Positions 44,949 through 55,056 are shown, counted from the first letter of the stretch. The stretch is DNA of 64,000 bases from Sulfurimonas sp. (GCF_029027405.1 NZ_CP093396.1:2119497-2183496); one strand, 5' to 3'. Notes: a model not told the origin generated them from the sequence alone. Translations and numbers: made by a program.

Positions 44949-45827
44949 TTAGAACCCTCTAAACATCTGAGGTACAAAAGCCCTCTCGCCAACGATTAAA
45001 GCATTATTCAGTTCTTCTATGAGTCTAGCCTTTTCTCTTGGTAAGTTCCCTGCTAGATGCAGAGCATTAGAAGCGTGGTTCGAACGAAATATGACATTGT
45101 TAGTTGGGTTTAATAGTTCTAAAAACTTTTTTTGCTCTTGCAGTAGTTCTATATCATCCAACTTCTCAAAGTCGTTGAAGTGTTTGTAAAATTTTTCCTT
45201 TGCATCTTCTTCAAGTCCTAGTTGCAAAGTTGAGAGGTAGTTTACTCTTGTGGCATTCATGACTTCTGCACTTTTCTTTATATGCTCATCTGAATACTTT
45301 ATTCCACCCATGCCAAGTATGACTGTTGCAGATATTTTCAGTCCTGCATCTGAGGCTTTATTTAGTGACTCGATGATTTCGCTTTGATTTACACCTTTTG
45401 TTATCTTCTTTAAAACTGTGTCACTGCCCGTCTCTACTCCGTAGTAAATAAGATTTAAACCATTTTCTTTTAACGCTTCTAACTCTTGACTAGATTTGTT
45501 AAGTATGTTTTGTGCAGATGCGTATAGAGAAACGCGTCCTAATTTTACAAATGATTGTTTTAAGTACAAAAGCAGTTTTAACAGATAGTCCGTATCAAGG
45601 GCTAGAGCATCTCCGTCTGCTAAAAATACTTTTCTAGCATCTGGATATGAGTGAGAAAGGGTATCAACATCTCTAAAGACATCTTCTATGACTCTTACTT
45701 CAAAGCTCTTTGTTTTGTACATAGAGCAAAATGTGCAGTTATTGTAGCTACAACCGTATGTAGCTTGTATGATGATATTGTCAGCTTCTGCAGGTGGTCT
45801 GTAAAGCGGGTATGAATATTCTAGCAT
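44949..45827 (-). CDS. Radical SAM protein
   Basis: The 292-aa enzyme has the cluster motif GCSYNNCTFCSMY near residues 25-37, with C-x4-C-x2-C spacing rather than the canonical C-x3-C-x2-C. This variant is seen in a group of Elp3-like small radical SAM proteins. Further motifs (VFLADGDAL; YGVETGSD; ATVILGMGG) fit the barrel. Substrate unknown. It is 7 bp from the CopD-like gene. Confidence 0.82.
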   Translation of the reverse strand: MLEYSYPLYRPPAEADNIIIQATYGCSYNNCTFCSMYKTKSFEVRVIEDVFRDVDTLSHSYPDARKVFLADGDALALDTDYLLKLLLYLKQSFVKLGRVSLYASAQNILNKSSQELEALKENGLNLIYYGVETGSDTVLKKITKGVNQSEIIESLNKASDAGLKISATVILGMGGIKYSDEHIKKSAEVMNATRVNYLSTLQLGLEEDAKEKFYKHFNDFEKLDDIELLQEQKKFLELLNPTNNVIFRSNHASNALHLAGNLPREKARLIEELNNALIVGERAFVPQMFRGF

Positions 45828-45834
45828 CTATGAT

Positions 45835-46278
45835 TTAAGCTATAAACATCCACTTAGCAGCTATTACTATAAAAAGTCCTAGAACTATTACAAGTTTATG
45901 AAAGTGATGTTCCATAAAATTGCTCTTTTTGCCCTTTGTATATCTTACATAAAGGTTTGATAAAACTCCTGCAACTATGACTAATACTAAAACAATTTTA
46001 AATACCAATATCTTTTGCAAATCTGTTTGGATGAAACCTGCATCCGAGTTGATGTACTTTGACATCATCATACCACCTGTTAAAACTAAAAGTAAAAGTG
46101 AAAGGGGAAATATCTTAAAACTTCTTTGTCCAAGTGTCTTGTTTATTTTTTGTTGTGTTTCTTTTTCAAACTTGTTCTTAAGTGTTGAGATAACAGCCAA
46201 GTCACTAAATACATAACCTAAAAAGATTATTGCTAAGATAAGGTGTATAATATGCGTATATGGATAAATTGCTTCCAT
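45835..46278 (-). CDS. CopD-like small membrane protein
   Basis: The 147-aa protein has four membrane segments with conserved His at YTHIIHLILAI and MEHHFHKLVIV, a pattern like CopD/DUF2269-type integral proteins that may bind copper or heme. It is divergent from the AsmA-like gene and cotranscribed with the radical SAM gene. Confidence 0.65.
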   Translation of the reverse strand: MEAIYPYTHIIHLILAIIFLGYVFSDLAVISTLKNKFEKETQQKINKTLGQRSFKIFPLSLLLLVLTGGMMMSKYINSDAGFIQTDLQKILVFKIVLVLVIVAGVLSNLYVRYTKGKKSNFMEHHFHKLVIVLGLFIVIAAKWMFIA

Positions 46279-46380
46279 AATTTCTCCTATTAAAATTTAA
46301 TGGGATTATACATAAAGAGTATAAATTAAACATTGACAAGGTGCAATATTGTAAAATGCCTTAAAAACAGGAAAACTCCA

Positions 46381-49017
46381 GTGAAAAAGTATATTTTTGG
46401 TGTTGTTGTTGTTAGTGTTATTTTTTTCTTTAAACCTATTGTATCTCATTTAATAGAAAACTATGCATCTGCACTATTAGAACGAAAAGTAAAAATCACT
46501 TCACTTAGCATCATCCCTTTAAGTGCAAATGCTTATGTTTCAAAAACAAACAACACTATAATTGCAAATGTCATCAGCATCTATCCACTTAAAGTTAGAG
46601 CCTACTATCGTGGTGACATAGACGCTTTTAAAACTTACCATCCACTAAAAGGTTATGGAGAAGCTACTGCAGACATCTACTATGACAAGTTACTTCTTAT
46701 AACTGCTCAAGCTTCTCTTTACGAAGCTGACGCAAATGTTACAATAAAAGAAATGCAAAATAACTGGTTCGTTGGAGTAGATGCAACTTCTTTAAACCTA
46801 AAAACACTTCAAGAGCAAAATGCTCAAGAAGTAAAAGCAAATGCAGTGCTTGACCTTTCACTAAAACTCTACACAGATGCAAACATATCTATAAACTTAC
46901 AAACTAAAACCATAAATATTTTAGGAACAGAGTTTAAAGATGTAGCTATAAAACTACTTCATGAGAAAGATAACTTCAAACTTATTAGCTCATTTAAGCC
47001 TCCAAATTTTCACAAAACAAGTGTAGATGCTAATGCTACTTTTAAAGATGGAAATATTTCAGCCTATACAAAGATAGGCTTTAGAAATGAGAATATAATT
47101 TTAGACAATTTAAACTTTAATACTAAAAACCTCCATACTACACTTCACACATCTTCGCTTGGAGGTGAATTAAATATTACATATAAAGAAGATTATCTCT
47201 ATTTAGATGCAAAAAATATACATCTTTCAAAAGTTCTTAAAACTACACAACAAAAAATAAAAGCGCGTGGTTATCTAAATCTAGAGGCTAAATTAGACAT
47301 AAAAACACTAGATGCTGACTTTCTATTTAGCTCTCCTTGGCTCGTTTACAATAAACAGAGAATAGAAAAAGTTAAACTATCCGTTCCAAACTTAAAATAT
47401 AAAGACAATAAATTAACTGCTTCATACAAAATAAGTGCCTTCTTTATGAAAAAACTGGACTTAAAAGAGCATAATATAAGCGTAATAGCGGATGGTTCAT
47501 ACAATCTAAAATCAAAACTACTAAAGTCTAACTTCAAAGCATCTGTGCCACTTAAAAATAATTTACTTGATATGAAAGGAAAAGTAACTTATCAAAATAA
47601 CTTAAAACTGCAAGTATCTAGTTCTAGTTTTGAGTCTCAGACACTTTTAAAATTAGAAGATAAAAATTTTAACTTTTACACTCGTAACTTAAATCTTCAT
47701 GCTCTAACTGCTGCACTTAATAAACCTATCGTATTCTTTGGATATATTGATGTTGAGGCAAAAGGTAATCTCAATAATATGGACTTTAACATAAATAGCG
47801 AAGAACTACGAAGAAACTTTAAACTAGGAAGAGTAGACAACTATTTATCACTAGATATTCAAGGAAACTATACCCCAGAACTACTATCTATTAAAAATAA
47901 ACTTATTTTAAACTATAAAAAAGAGCATATACCGCTAAAGCTAAACCTAAAAATAGAGCCTGAAGCTCCATATAATTCTAAAGGGTCACTTTTTCATAAA
48001 GAAGATAAATTAGTGATACACTCTTTTTCTTATGAAAATGAACAAGTAAAAAGTGACTTTCTTTTTGATGTAAAAGAACTCAATTTATATAGAGCATTAA
48101 TGGCAAATAAATTCCGAGGTCCAATGAGAATAGAGGGTACATATAAAGATGCATTAAATATAAAAACAAACTCTCTTGGAGGAGAGATAAGGTTTGTGCT
48201 AGACAAGCAAATAGCTTCACTATATATGAAAAAAGTTGATATTACAAAAGTTGCTAAACTCATAGAACAAAATGGCATACTTAGCCATGGAGTCATTGAT
48301 GGAAATGCTACTTACAATATAAAAGAAAAAACTGCAAAAACAAATATAGCCCTTAGAGATGCTATTTTAACTGGTATAAATATAGATGAAAAAATATCAT
48401 CTATAAACGATGCAATGGGTCTCAATATTATAAATTTATCAAAGTCTGTTATCTCTAACTTTTCAGATACAAATTCAAGTTATACAAAGATAAATCATCT
48501 ACAACTAAATGCCTCATTAAAAGATAAAAAGATAAAACTTGATGATGTAGCATTTTCAACTGACAAGTTTCTCATAGTAGCTATTGGTGACTTTGAGCAA
48601 AACGGAGATATAAATTCACTTGATGTTAGCATCGTAAACAAACAAGGATGTGCAATAATCACACAAGCCTTAAAAGGAAATATTAAAGACCCACAGACAG
48701 CAAAGACTACATCAACTATTGTTAATATAACACAAAGAATTCCTACTTCTATTTTGAAGACAGGAAGAAAGATTCTAAACATTGGAACACAAGCTATTGA
48801 TGATGTCGCTACATTTGGAGTAAATAAAATCTTAAAAGCAGATACCAATATATCTATAATTTCAGATATAGTATCTGGGAGTTCATCCCTCATAGAATCC
48901 ACATCAGATATTATCGTTCCAGATATAATTATGTCAAAAGAGTGTCGTGTGATATATGATGGGAAAGTAACGCATCCAAGGAATCTAAGTAACAATTACA
49001 TAAAGGAGAACAAATGA
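46381..49017 (+). CDS. AsmA/DUF748-like large envelope protein
   Basis: The start is the GTG at 46381, with AGGA about 9 bases upstream; the upstream in-frame TTG at 46333 has no ribosome site and lies in a TTGACA that looks like a -35 box. The 878-aa product has an N-terminal membrane helix (about residues 4-22) and long beta-rich repeats typical of AsmA-like proteins that bridge inner and outer membrane in lipid transport or outer-membrane assembly. The C-terminus ends with an acidic/helical domain. It overlaps the next gene by 4 bp. Confidence 0.75.
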   Translation: MKKYIFGVVVVSVIFFFKPIVSHLIENYASALLERKVKITSLSIIPLSANAYVSKTNNTIIANVISIYPLKVRAYYRGDIDAFKTYHPLKGYGEATADIYYDKLLLITAQASLYEADANVTIKEMQNNWFVGVDATSLNLKTLQEQNAQEVKANAVLDLSLKLYTDANISINLQTKTINILGTEFKDVAIKLLHEKDNFKLISSFKPPNFHKTSVDANATFKDGNISAYTKIGFRNENIILDNLNFNTKNLHTTLHTSSLGGELNITYKEDYLYLDAKNIHLSKVLKTTQQKIKARGYLNLEAKLDIKTLDADFLFSSPWLVYNKQRIEKVKLSVPNLKYKDNKLTASYKISAFFMKKLDLKEHNISVIADGSYNLKSKLLKSNFKASVPLKNNLLDMKGKVTYQNNLKLQVSSSSFESQTLLKLEDKNFNFYTRNLNLHALTAALNKPIVFFGYIDVEAKGNLNNMDFNINSEELRRNFKLGRVDNYLSLDIQGNYTPELLSIKNKLILNYKKEHIPLKLNLKIEPEAPYNSKGSLFHKEDKLVIHSFSYENEQVKSDFLFDVKELNLYRALMANKFRGPMRIEGTYKDALNIKTNSLGGEIRFVLDKQIASLYMKKVDITKVAKLIEQNGILSHGVIDGNATYNIKEKTAKTNIALRDAILTGINIDEKISSINDAMGLNIINLSKSVISNFSDTNSSYTKINHLQLNASLKDKKIKLDDVAFSTDKFLIVAIGDFEQNGDINSLDVSIVNKQGCAIITQALKGNIKDPQTAKTTSTIVNITQRIPTSILKTGRKILNIGTQAIDDVATFGVNKILKADTNISIISDIVSGSSSLIESTSDIIVPDIIMSKECRVIYDGKVTHPRNLSNNYIKENK

Positions 49018-49292
49018 ACAAAAAATTTAAAGTATTAAATATAAAATGTGGTGGTTGCGCTAAAACTGTTAGTGAAGCTCTAAAAAAAGATTTTGGCGAA
49101 GTTAAAGTAGATTTAGAACAAGAGCCAAGAGTTGTAAGCGTTGATATAAAAGATGAAGAACATGAGAAACTGTTTCGTAAAAAGATGCGTGGTTTAGGTT
49201 ATCCTATGGATGATGAAGAACTAGGAGTTTTTACTGCGACAGGTCTTAAAGCAAAAAGTTTTGTTTCGTGTGCTGTGGGAAAAATGAGTTAA
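49014..49292 (+). CDS. HMA-domain metal-binding protein
   Basis: The 92-aa protein has a heavy-metal-associated fold with the metal pair NIKCGGCAKTV near residue 12, and an extension ending in a single Cys (VSCAVGKMS). It resembles copper chaperones, though the G-G between the Cys residues is less usual. It overlaps the AsmA-like stop (ATGA) and the converging truC by 47 bp. Confidence 0.75.
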   Translation: MNKKFKVLNIKCGGCAKTVSEALKKDFGEVKVDLEQEPRVVSVDIKDEEHEKLFRKKMRGLGYPMDDEELGVFTATGLKAKSFVSCAVGKMS

Positions 49293-49998
49293 GCATAAAA
49301 GAAAAAATCTCATCTAACCCTGCTTCTATTTTTAAATGCTTTTTTCTATATGGATGCATAATCTCTAGCGAAGAAGCATGAAGCAAAAGTCTATGACAAT
49401 TAAACTCTTTTCTTATTAACTTGTTATGCTCTCCTCTTCCATATTTTGTATCACCTAAAATATGATGAGACATATACTTCATATGTCTTCTAATCTGATG
49501 TTTTCTACCTGTTTTTGGAAGTACTTTTACAAGTGAATAACGAACTTTATCGTATCTTCCAACTGCAAAGTCGAGTTGTACAGATGCTAAAGTTTCATAC
49601 GCAGTCATAGCTTTTTGAGGCTCTTTTTCTTTACTTTTATCTTTATCTGCAATTTTATCTAGTTTTTCTTTTAAAGCATGGTCTATTAAACCTGAAGCAT
49701 CTGTAAACCCACGAACAATACATAGATATGTTTTTTTGATAGTATGGCTCATAAACTGCTCTGACATTAGTTTAGCACTATGTTTATCAAGAGCAAAAAG
49801 AAGCACTCCTGAAGTTGGTTTATCTAAACGATGAATCGGATAAACCCATTGACCTAGTTGATCACGAAGTATCTTCATAGCAAAATAAATCTCATGTCTA
49901 TCTATCATAGATTTATGGACTAAAAGTCCAGATGGTTTATTAATTGCTACTAAATACTCATCTTTATAAAGAATTTCAAGAGAATAGTTTTCAAACAA
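49246..49998 (-). CDS. truC: tRNA pseudouridine(65) synthase TruC
   Basis: The 250-aa enzyme has the RluA-family catalytic motif HRLDKPTSGVLL (Asp in HRLD) near residue 85, NKPSGLLVHKS near 22, and PKTGRKHQIRRHMKY near 168. The strings LDKIADK and QKAMTAYETLA match TruC rather than RluC/D. It makes pseudouridine 65 in tRNA. It is 9 bp from the helicase gene, so the two are probably cotranscribed. Confidence 0.88.
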   Translation of the reverse strand: MFENYSLEILYKDEYLVAINKPSGLLVHKSMIDRHEIYFAMKILRDQLGQWVYPIHRLDKPTSGVLLFALDKHSAKLMSEQFMSHTIKKTYLCIVRGFTDASGLIDHALKEKLDKIADKDKSKEKEPQKAMTAYETLASVQLDFAVGRYDKVRYSLVKVLPKTGRKHQIRRHMKYMSHHILGDTKYGRGEHNKLIRKEFNCHRLLLHASSLEIMHPYRKKHLKIEAGLDEIFSFMLNSFFPQHTKQNFLL

Positions 49999-50007
49999 AA
50001 TCTAAGA

Positions 50008-51282
50008 TTAATCTCTTTTTGTAGTTTTTCTTTTTTTCTTTGAAACAGGTTTTACAAAAGCTTTTTTTGAAGGTTTTCTAATTCTTTTTACTTCTGTTTT
50101 TTTATGTTCACTTTTTAGTTTTAATTCATCTTGGTCTTTTCTGCGTATGCTAGGGTCAGGTTCAAAGCCTTCTACTGTTTCTTGTGGAATCTTTTGACCT
50201 ATAAGTCTTTCTATATCTCTAACATCATACTTTTCATATATATCTAAAAGTGTGATAGCCTCTCCATTTCGCCCTGCTCTTCCAGTTCTTCCAACACGAT
50301 GTACATAGTCTTCAGGGATAGAAGGAAGCTCATAGTTTATAACATATGGAAGTTCTTCTATATCTAAACCTCTAGATGCTATGTCAGTAGCGACAAGGAC
50401 TCTAACTTTACCTTCTTTAAATTGATTTAATGTTTTAAGTCTATGTGCTTGTGTTTTATCTCCATGAATAATTCCACACTTAAGTCCATCTTTTTGAAGT
50501 TCTAAAAATAACTCATCAGCACTTACTTTTGTTCTTGTAAAAACTAAAACTTGAGGGAAATTTCGTGAGCCTATAAGATAAGCTAAGAGTTCAGCTTTTC
50601 TAGTAGTATCTACCATATATGCAACTTGATTTATTGTATCTACTGTTGTATTCTTTTTCGCAGTTTCTATAAATGCTGGTTTTGTAAGTATCTGTTTTGA
50701 GAGTTTTCTTACCTTATCGCTATATGTCGCAGAAAAGAGTAGAGTTTGATGTCTTTTAGGAAGCATCAAGTGGATTTTTCTTATCTCTTTTGAAAAACCC
50801 ATATCTAACATTCTATCTGCTTCATCAACTACAAATGTAGTTATGCCAGTAATCTTCAAACCATTTTCTATATGCTCCATAAATCTACCAGGAGTAGCAA
50901 TAACTATATCAACACCTTTTTTTAGTATGCGTTGTTGAGCTAATATATCTTTTCCCCCTACTAATATCGTGCTAGTTACACTCATATTTTTAGAGTAATT
51001 TTGTATGTCTTGTTCTATTTGAATAGAAAGCTCACGAGTTGGAGATAAAATCACAGCTTTTATTAGTCTGTTTTCATCAGCAGTTGTGTTTCGAAGTTTT
51101 TGAAGTATTGGTAATGCAAAAGCAGCGGTTTTCCCCGTACCTGTTTGAGCCGTCGCAAAAACGTCACTCTTTGCCATAACTAAAGGAATTGCTCTTTTTT
51201 GTATGGTTGTCGGATTCTCATAACCCAAATCTTTAATCGCACTAAGTAGGGGTTTAATAAGTCCTAATTTTTCAAATGACAT
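50008..51282 (-). CDS. rhlE: DEAD-box RNA helicase (RhlE-like)
   Basis: The 424-aa protein has the Q motif (GYENPTTIQKRAIP), Walker A AQTGTGKTAAF, DEAD in VVDEADRMLDMGF, SAT, and HRVGRTGRAG, in order. A basic C-terminal tail (KKKRKTTKRD) likely binds RNA. Length and core fit the RhlE group, which acts in ribosome maturation and RNA decay. Symbol by group resemblance. Confidence 0.88.
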   Translation of the reverse strand: MSFEKLGLIKPLLSAIKDLGYENPTTIQKRAIPLVMAKSDVFATAQTGTGKTAAFALPILQKLRNTTADENRLIKAVILSPTRELSIQIEQDIQNYSKNMSVTSTILVGGKDILAQQRILKKGVDIVIATPGRFMEHIENGLKITGITTFVVDEADRMLDMGFSKEIRKIHLMLPKRHQTLLFSATYSDKVRKLSKQILTKPAFIETAKKNTTVDTINQVAYMVDTTRKAELLAYLIGSRNFPQVLVFTRTKVSADELFLELQKDGLKCGIIHGDKTQAHRLKTLNQFKEGKVRVLVATDIASRGLDIEELPYVINYELPSIPEDYVHRVGRTGRAGRNGEAITLLDIYEKYDVRDIERLIGQKIPQETVEGFEPDPSIRRKDQDELKLKSEHKKTEVKRIRKPSKKAFVKPVSKKKRKTTKRD

Positions 51283-51409
51283 ATGTACTCTTTATTTTAA
51301 ATTATCGAATTTTAGCATATTATTAAACAAATAAAAGAAAATAGGTCATATAAATAGATTTTCAATTCTTTTTTGATACTATGGAGTCTATATTTACTAA
51401 AGGCACTAT

Positions 51410-52741
51410 GTGGAATCCTTAAATCAAATAATTTCTGACATCTCATCATTAGTATGGGGCGTTCCTATGTTAACACTATTAGTAGGAACAGGTCTATATT
51501 TAACTATTAGGCTAAAAGGCTTACAGTTTTGGGCACTTGGTCATGCTTTTAAACTAATTTTAAAAGATGAAAAAGATGCCAAGGGTGATATCTCCAACTT
51601 TCAAGCACTCATGACTGCTTTAGCTGCAACTGTAGGTATTGGAAACATTGTTGGAGTTGCCACAGCTATCACCATGGGTGGTCCTGGAGCTGTTTTTTGG
51701 ATGTGGGTTACTGGACTTGTAGGAATGGCTACAAAATACTCAGAAGCAATACTAGCCGTAAAGTATAGAGAAGAAGGGACAAACGGCTTTAAAGGTGGAC
51801 CAATGTACTACCTTGCGAATGGTGCAAACCTTCCAAAACTCGGTTATGCATTTGCATTTTTCACAATACTTGCCTCTTTTGGTATAGGAAATATGACGCA
51901 AGCTAATGCTGTTGCTCACGCTCTTTCTACTCAGTTTTCTATAGAACCTTGGGTAAGTGGCATCGCTTTACTGACTGTTACTTCATTTGTAATTCTTGGA
52001 GGTATAAAATCCATTGGAAAGACTGCTTCTATCCTAATTCCATTTATGATTCTTGTCTATATTTCTACAGCTCTAGTCATTATAATTATGAACTTTGACA
52101 AAGTCGGGGATGCTTTTGGTCTGATATTTTATCATGCGATTAATCCAATAGCCGCTGGAGGTGGATTTTTAGGTGCCGCTGTTGCATCTGCGATTAGATA
52201 CGGTATTGCCAGAGGTGTATTTTCAAATGAATCAGGTCTAGGTTCAGCTCCAATAGCTGCAGCCGCCGCAAGAACTGATGACCCAGTAAAGCAAGCTTTG
52301 GTATCAATGACACAAACTTTTATAGATACACTGGTAGTTTGTACTATGACAGCCCTTATAATTTTAATGGCTCCAGTTTGGATGACTGGAGGCAGTGCAG
52401 GAGAGTTAACACTAAAGAGTTTTGAATTTTTCTTAGGAGATACAGGTGCTATAATCATCGTTTTTGCTACTGTATTATTTGCCTACTCTACAATTCTTGG
52501 CTGGTCATATTATGGAGAGAGAGCTTTTGAATATATTTTTGGTGAAAAGTCTATCAAAATATATAGAGTCGTCTTTGTTAGTTTTGTTCTTGTTGGAGCA
52601 ATGATGGAGTTAAAGTTTGTTTGGAACTTCTCAGATGTAGCAAACGGGCTAATGGCAGTTCCAAACTTGATAGCACTTCTTATTTTATCTAAGGTCGTGG
52701 TAGAAGAAACAGATAGATATTTTAATTTAAAAAAGATATAA
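51410..52741 (+). CDS. AGCS-family sodium:alanine (glycine) symporter
   Basis: The 443-aa inner-membrane carrier has about 11 helices and the family signature GGPGAVFWMWVTGLVGMATKYSEA (split here: positions about 100-122) with the GGPMYYL motif near 145 and the SNESGLGSAPIAAAAARTD motif near 278. The start is GTG with AAGG upstream; the ATG two bases earlier is out of frame and stops at once. It is a single-gene unit. Confidence 0.93.
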   Translation: MESLNQIISDISSLVWGVPMLTLLVGTGLYLTIRLKGLQFWALGHAFKLILKDEKDAKGDISNFQALMTALAATVGIGNIVGVATAITMGGPGAVFWMWVTGLVGMATKYSEAILAVKYREEGTNGFKGGPMYYLANGANLPKLGYAFAFFTILASFGIGNMTQANAVAHALSTQFSIEPWVSGIALLTVTSFVILGGIKSIGKTASILIPFMILVYISTALVIIIMNFDKVGDAFGLIFYHAINPIAAGGGFLGAAVASAIRYGIARGVFSNESGLGSAPIAAAAARTDDPVKQALVSMTQTFIDTLVVCTMTALIILMAPVWMTGGSAGELTLKSFEFFLGDTGAIIIVFATVLFAYSTILGWSYYGERAFEYIFGEKSIKIYRVVFVSFVLVGAMMELKFVWNFSDVANGLMAVPNLIALLILSKVVVEETDRYFNLKKI

Positions 52742-52770
52742 TTTGAGTAATATAATAATAAGCAGTATAA

Positions 52771-53265
52771 ATGGTCAGAAAAAATCTTAAAAAAATAAGT
52801 AAAAGTGAAAAGTTAAAAAAATTTATAAAAAAGTATAAAGTCCCACCTGAGTACCTTTCAACAAACCGTAAAATGGTTTCAAAAGCTGTTTTCATAGGTC
52901 TTTTCATCGCTTTTATACCGATGCCAATGCAGATGGTTTTAGTTTTAGCGATGATGCCATTTTTTAAGTTTAATGTTCCAATTGCACTTGCTATGTGTTG
53001 GTTAAGTAATCCTTTTACAATGCCTCCAATGTACTATATCGAGTACCTGACAGGCTCCTATATTTTAGGGAGTGAAGCACTTTGTGTTGAGATGACTTTA
53101 GAGTGGTTTAGCGAACATCTTGATGATATTTTTATAGACTTGTATTTTGGAACTTTAATTTATGCGATAGTTGGTTCATTTACTGGGTACTGGTTAGTGA
53201 ATTATTTTTGGAAAGGCTCAGTAAATAGAGATAAAAAACTTCATCGTCATCATAGAAAAACTTAA
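52771..53265 (+). CDS. DUF2062 membrane protein
   Basis: The 164-aa protein has a basic N-terminus and two to three membrane helices with the family core FIPMPMQMVLVLAMMPFF and the NPFTMPPMYYIEYLTG motif. DUF2062 members are small inner-membrane proteins of unknown role, sometimes linked to cell-envelope sugars. It overlaps the converging lgt by 4 bp. Confidence 0.83.
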   Translation: MVRKNLKKISKSEKLKKFIKKYKVPPEYLSTNRKMVSKAVFIGLFIAFIPMPMQMVLVLAMMPFFKFNVPIALAMCWLSNPFTMPPMYYIEYLTGSYILGSEALCVEMTLEWFSEHLDDIFIDLYFGTLIYAIVGSFTGYWLVNYFWKGSVNRDKKLHRHHRKT

Positions 53266-54089
53266 TATTTAACTATCTTTCTACTATTATGCTTATAATA
53301 AAACCAAGCCAAAATACTTACAAAACTCATACCTAAACTCATAACTTGACCTTGAGTTATCATGTTGCAACAAACATATCCGATTTGTACATCAGGCGCA
53401 CGATATATCTCTGCAATAGCTCTAAGAATTCCATAACTAATAGCATAGATTAAAATTAGTTCTCCACTAAATTTTTGATATTTTTTATATGCAAAAACTA
53501 CAAGAAAAACTACAAAACCCTCAAGAACAGCTTCATAAAGTTGAGATGGATGACGAAGAACACCATCAACTAATATGCCCCAACTAACATCAGTTTCGCG
53601 ACCTATAAGCTCTTGATTTAAAAAATTCCCTATGCGACCAAAAACAAAAGCCAAAGGAATAGAAAGAGCCACTAAATCCATAATCTTTCCAAAGGCAATT
53701 TGATGTTTTATGGAGTAAATATAAGTGCTAAGTAAAAAACCAATAACTGCACCATGATAACTCATGCCACGGATACCTACAAACTCACCATTTTGAAATG
53801 GGTTAAAAATCTCCCAAGGATGAGTAATATAATACATTGTTTGAGTGTCATAAAAAAGAATATAACCCAATCTTGCACCTAAAATAACCCCAATCTCTAC
53901 ATATATAAAATAGTTATCTAAATCTTTACTTTTAAAATCAAGTTTATCTTTTTTAATAAATGCTTTACCTATAAACAAAGCACTCACTAGGGCTAAAACA
54001 TACATGATTCCATACCAATGTACAGGAAATGAAAATATATAAAAGGCTATCGGGTCAAAGGTATCGTATATATAATTCCAGTTATTCAT
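53262..54089 (-). CDS. lgt: Prolipoprotein diacylglyceryl transferase
   Basis: The 275-aa, seven-helix enzyme adds diacylglycerol to lipobox cysteines. The signature GRIGNFLNQELIGRETDVSWG-type stretch (about residues 150-170) and SYHGAVIGFLLS with its His are present. It would modify the lipoproteins seen in this window, including VirB7. The length is normal. Confidence 0.94.
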   Translation of the reverse strand: MNNWNYIYDTFDPIAFYIFSFPVHWYGIMYVLALVSALFIGKAFIKKDKLDFKSKDLDNYFIYVEIGVILGARLGYILFYDTQTMYYITHPWEIFNPFQNGEFVGIRGMSYHGAVIGFLLSTYIYSIKHQIAFGKIMDLVALSIPLAFVFGRIGNFLNQELIGRETDVSWGILVDGVLRHPSQLYEAVLEGFVVFLVVFAYKKYQKFSGELILIYAISYGILRAIAEIYRAPDVQIGYVCCNMITQGQVMSLGMSFVSILAWFYYKHNSRKIVKY

Positions 54090-54122
54090 TATTTGTTTTC
54101 CTATTTTTTATTTTCTTTTATA

Positions 54123-54956
54123 CTACAGTTTTTTTATTATATCAATACTATCCATATCAATCTTACTAAATGCAAAAATTTTATTGCCTAAATCTTTTAA
54201 ACTAGCCCCTATATGATAAACTTCTTTGTCATCTATTATCATAAATCTATCATGGAAATTTTTAGTAATCTTTACATGTAGATTATTGTATTGTTTATTG
54301 TATTTTTGTACATCTAGCTTTAACTGTTTTGATATTGATTGAGTATAGATGATTATATGGATATTCTGATTTTTAGACAATAATATCAATACTGCTTCAT
54401 CAATGTAATTATCTATTAATACAACTGATTTTTTAGCATTTTTAATTATCTCAGATACAAATAGATAAGCATCAAATATCTCTCCTTTAAAAAATATCCC
54501 TTGCCTTATTTCTAAGATATTATTTTTAATATGTGATTTGAAAGTAGTCATATCATTTTCCAATGATTGTAGTCTTTGTTGTGTTATCTTTTCTCTATTT
54601 ATAGCATAACCATCTTGAATATAACTTTTCAATACAGATGTAGCCCACTGTCTAAATTTTGTAGCAGTAATAGAATTTACTCTATATCCAATAGAGATAA
54701 TCATATCAAGATTATAATGATCTACATCTCTTTGAACTTCTCTGTTTCCCTCTTTTTGAACTACTCTAATTCTTTGAGTAGTTGGATTTTTATCTAGTTC
54801 TTTTTGCTTATAAATATTTTTTATATGATAAGTTATATTATGAGATTCTACACTAAAAAGTTCCCCTAATTGCTTTTGTGTTAGCCACACTGTTTCTTTT
54901 TCTATGGATACATTTAATTCTAGTTCACCATCGTTGTATGTTATTAGATTATTCAT
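54123..54956 (-). CDS. RhuM-family protein fused to a PLD-like domain
   Basis: The 277-aa protein has an N-terminal RhuM domain (about residues 1-130; VWLTQKQLGELFSVESHNIT, YRVNSITATKFRQWATSVL) and a C-terminal phospholipase D-like part (about 160-277) with FHDRFMIIDDKEVYHIG, a variant HxKxxxxD motif with Arg in place of Lys. RhuM proteins often sit inside type I restriction operons, as here. The PLD-like half could be a nuclease. The mechanism is not known. Confidence 0.8.
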   Translation of the reverse strand: MNNLITYNDGELELNVSIEKETVWLTQKQLGELFSVESHNITYHIKNIYKQKELDKNPTTQRIRVVQKEGNREVQRDVDHYNLDMIISIGYRVNSITATKFRQWATSVLKSYIQDGYAINREKITQQRLQSLENDMTTFKSHIKNNILEIRQGIFFKGEIFDAYLFVSEIIKNAKKSVVLIDNYIDEAVLILLSKNQNIHIIIYTQSISKQLKLDVQKYNKQYNNLHVKITKNFHDRFMIIDDKEVYHIGASLKDLGNKIFAFSKIDMDSIDIIKKL

Positions 54957-54958
54957 TA

Positions 54959-55039
54959 CTAAGCTTTTACATCTAAAGTATAATCAGTATTTATTATATT
55001 TTGTCTGCTTATATCTGATATTATTAAGTTTTTAGTCAT
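54959..55039 (-). CDS. 26-aa ORF just upstream of the RhuM gene
   Basis: AAGGAA lies 8 bases before the ATG at 55039. The frame (starts MTKNLIISDISRQNIIN) ends 2 bp before the RhuM ATG. It may be a leader peptide, or the N-terminal relic of a lost gene of the type I locus. Confidence 0.35.
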   Translation of the reverse strand: MTKNLIISDISRQNIINTDYTLDVKA

Positions 55040-55056
55040 TACCACATTTCCTTAGG

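Noticed and set aside
46333..46380. TTG start for the AsmA-like protein
   Set aside because: The TTG is part of a TTGACA promoter-like box and has no ribosome site; GTG at 46381 is better.
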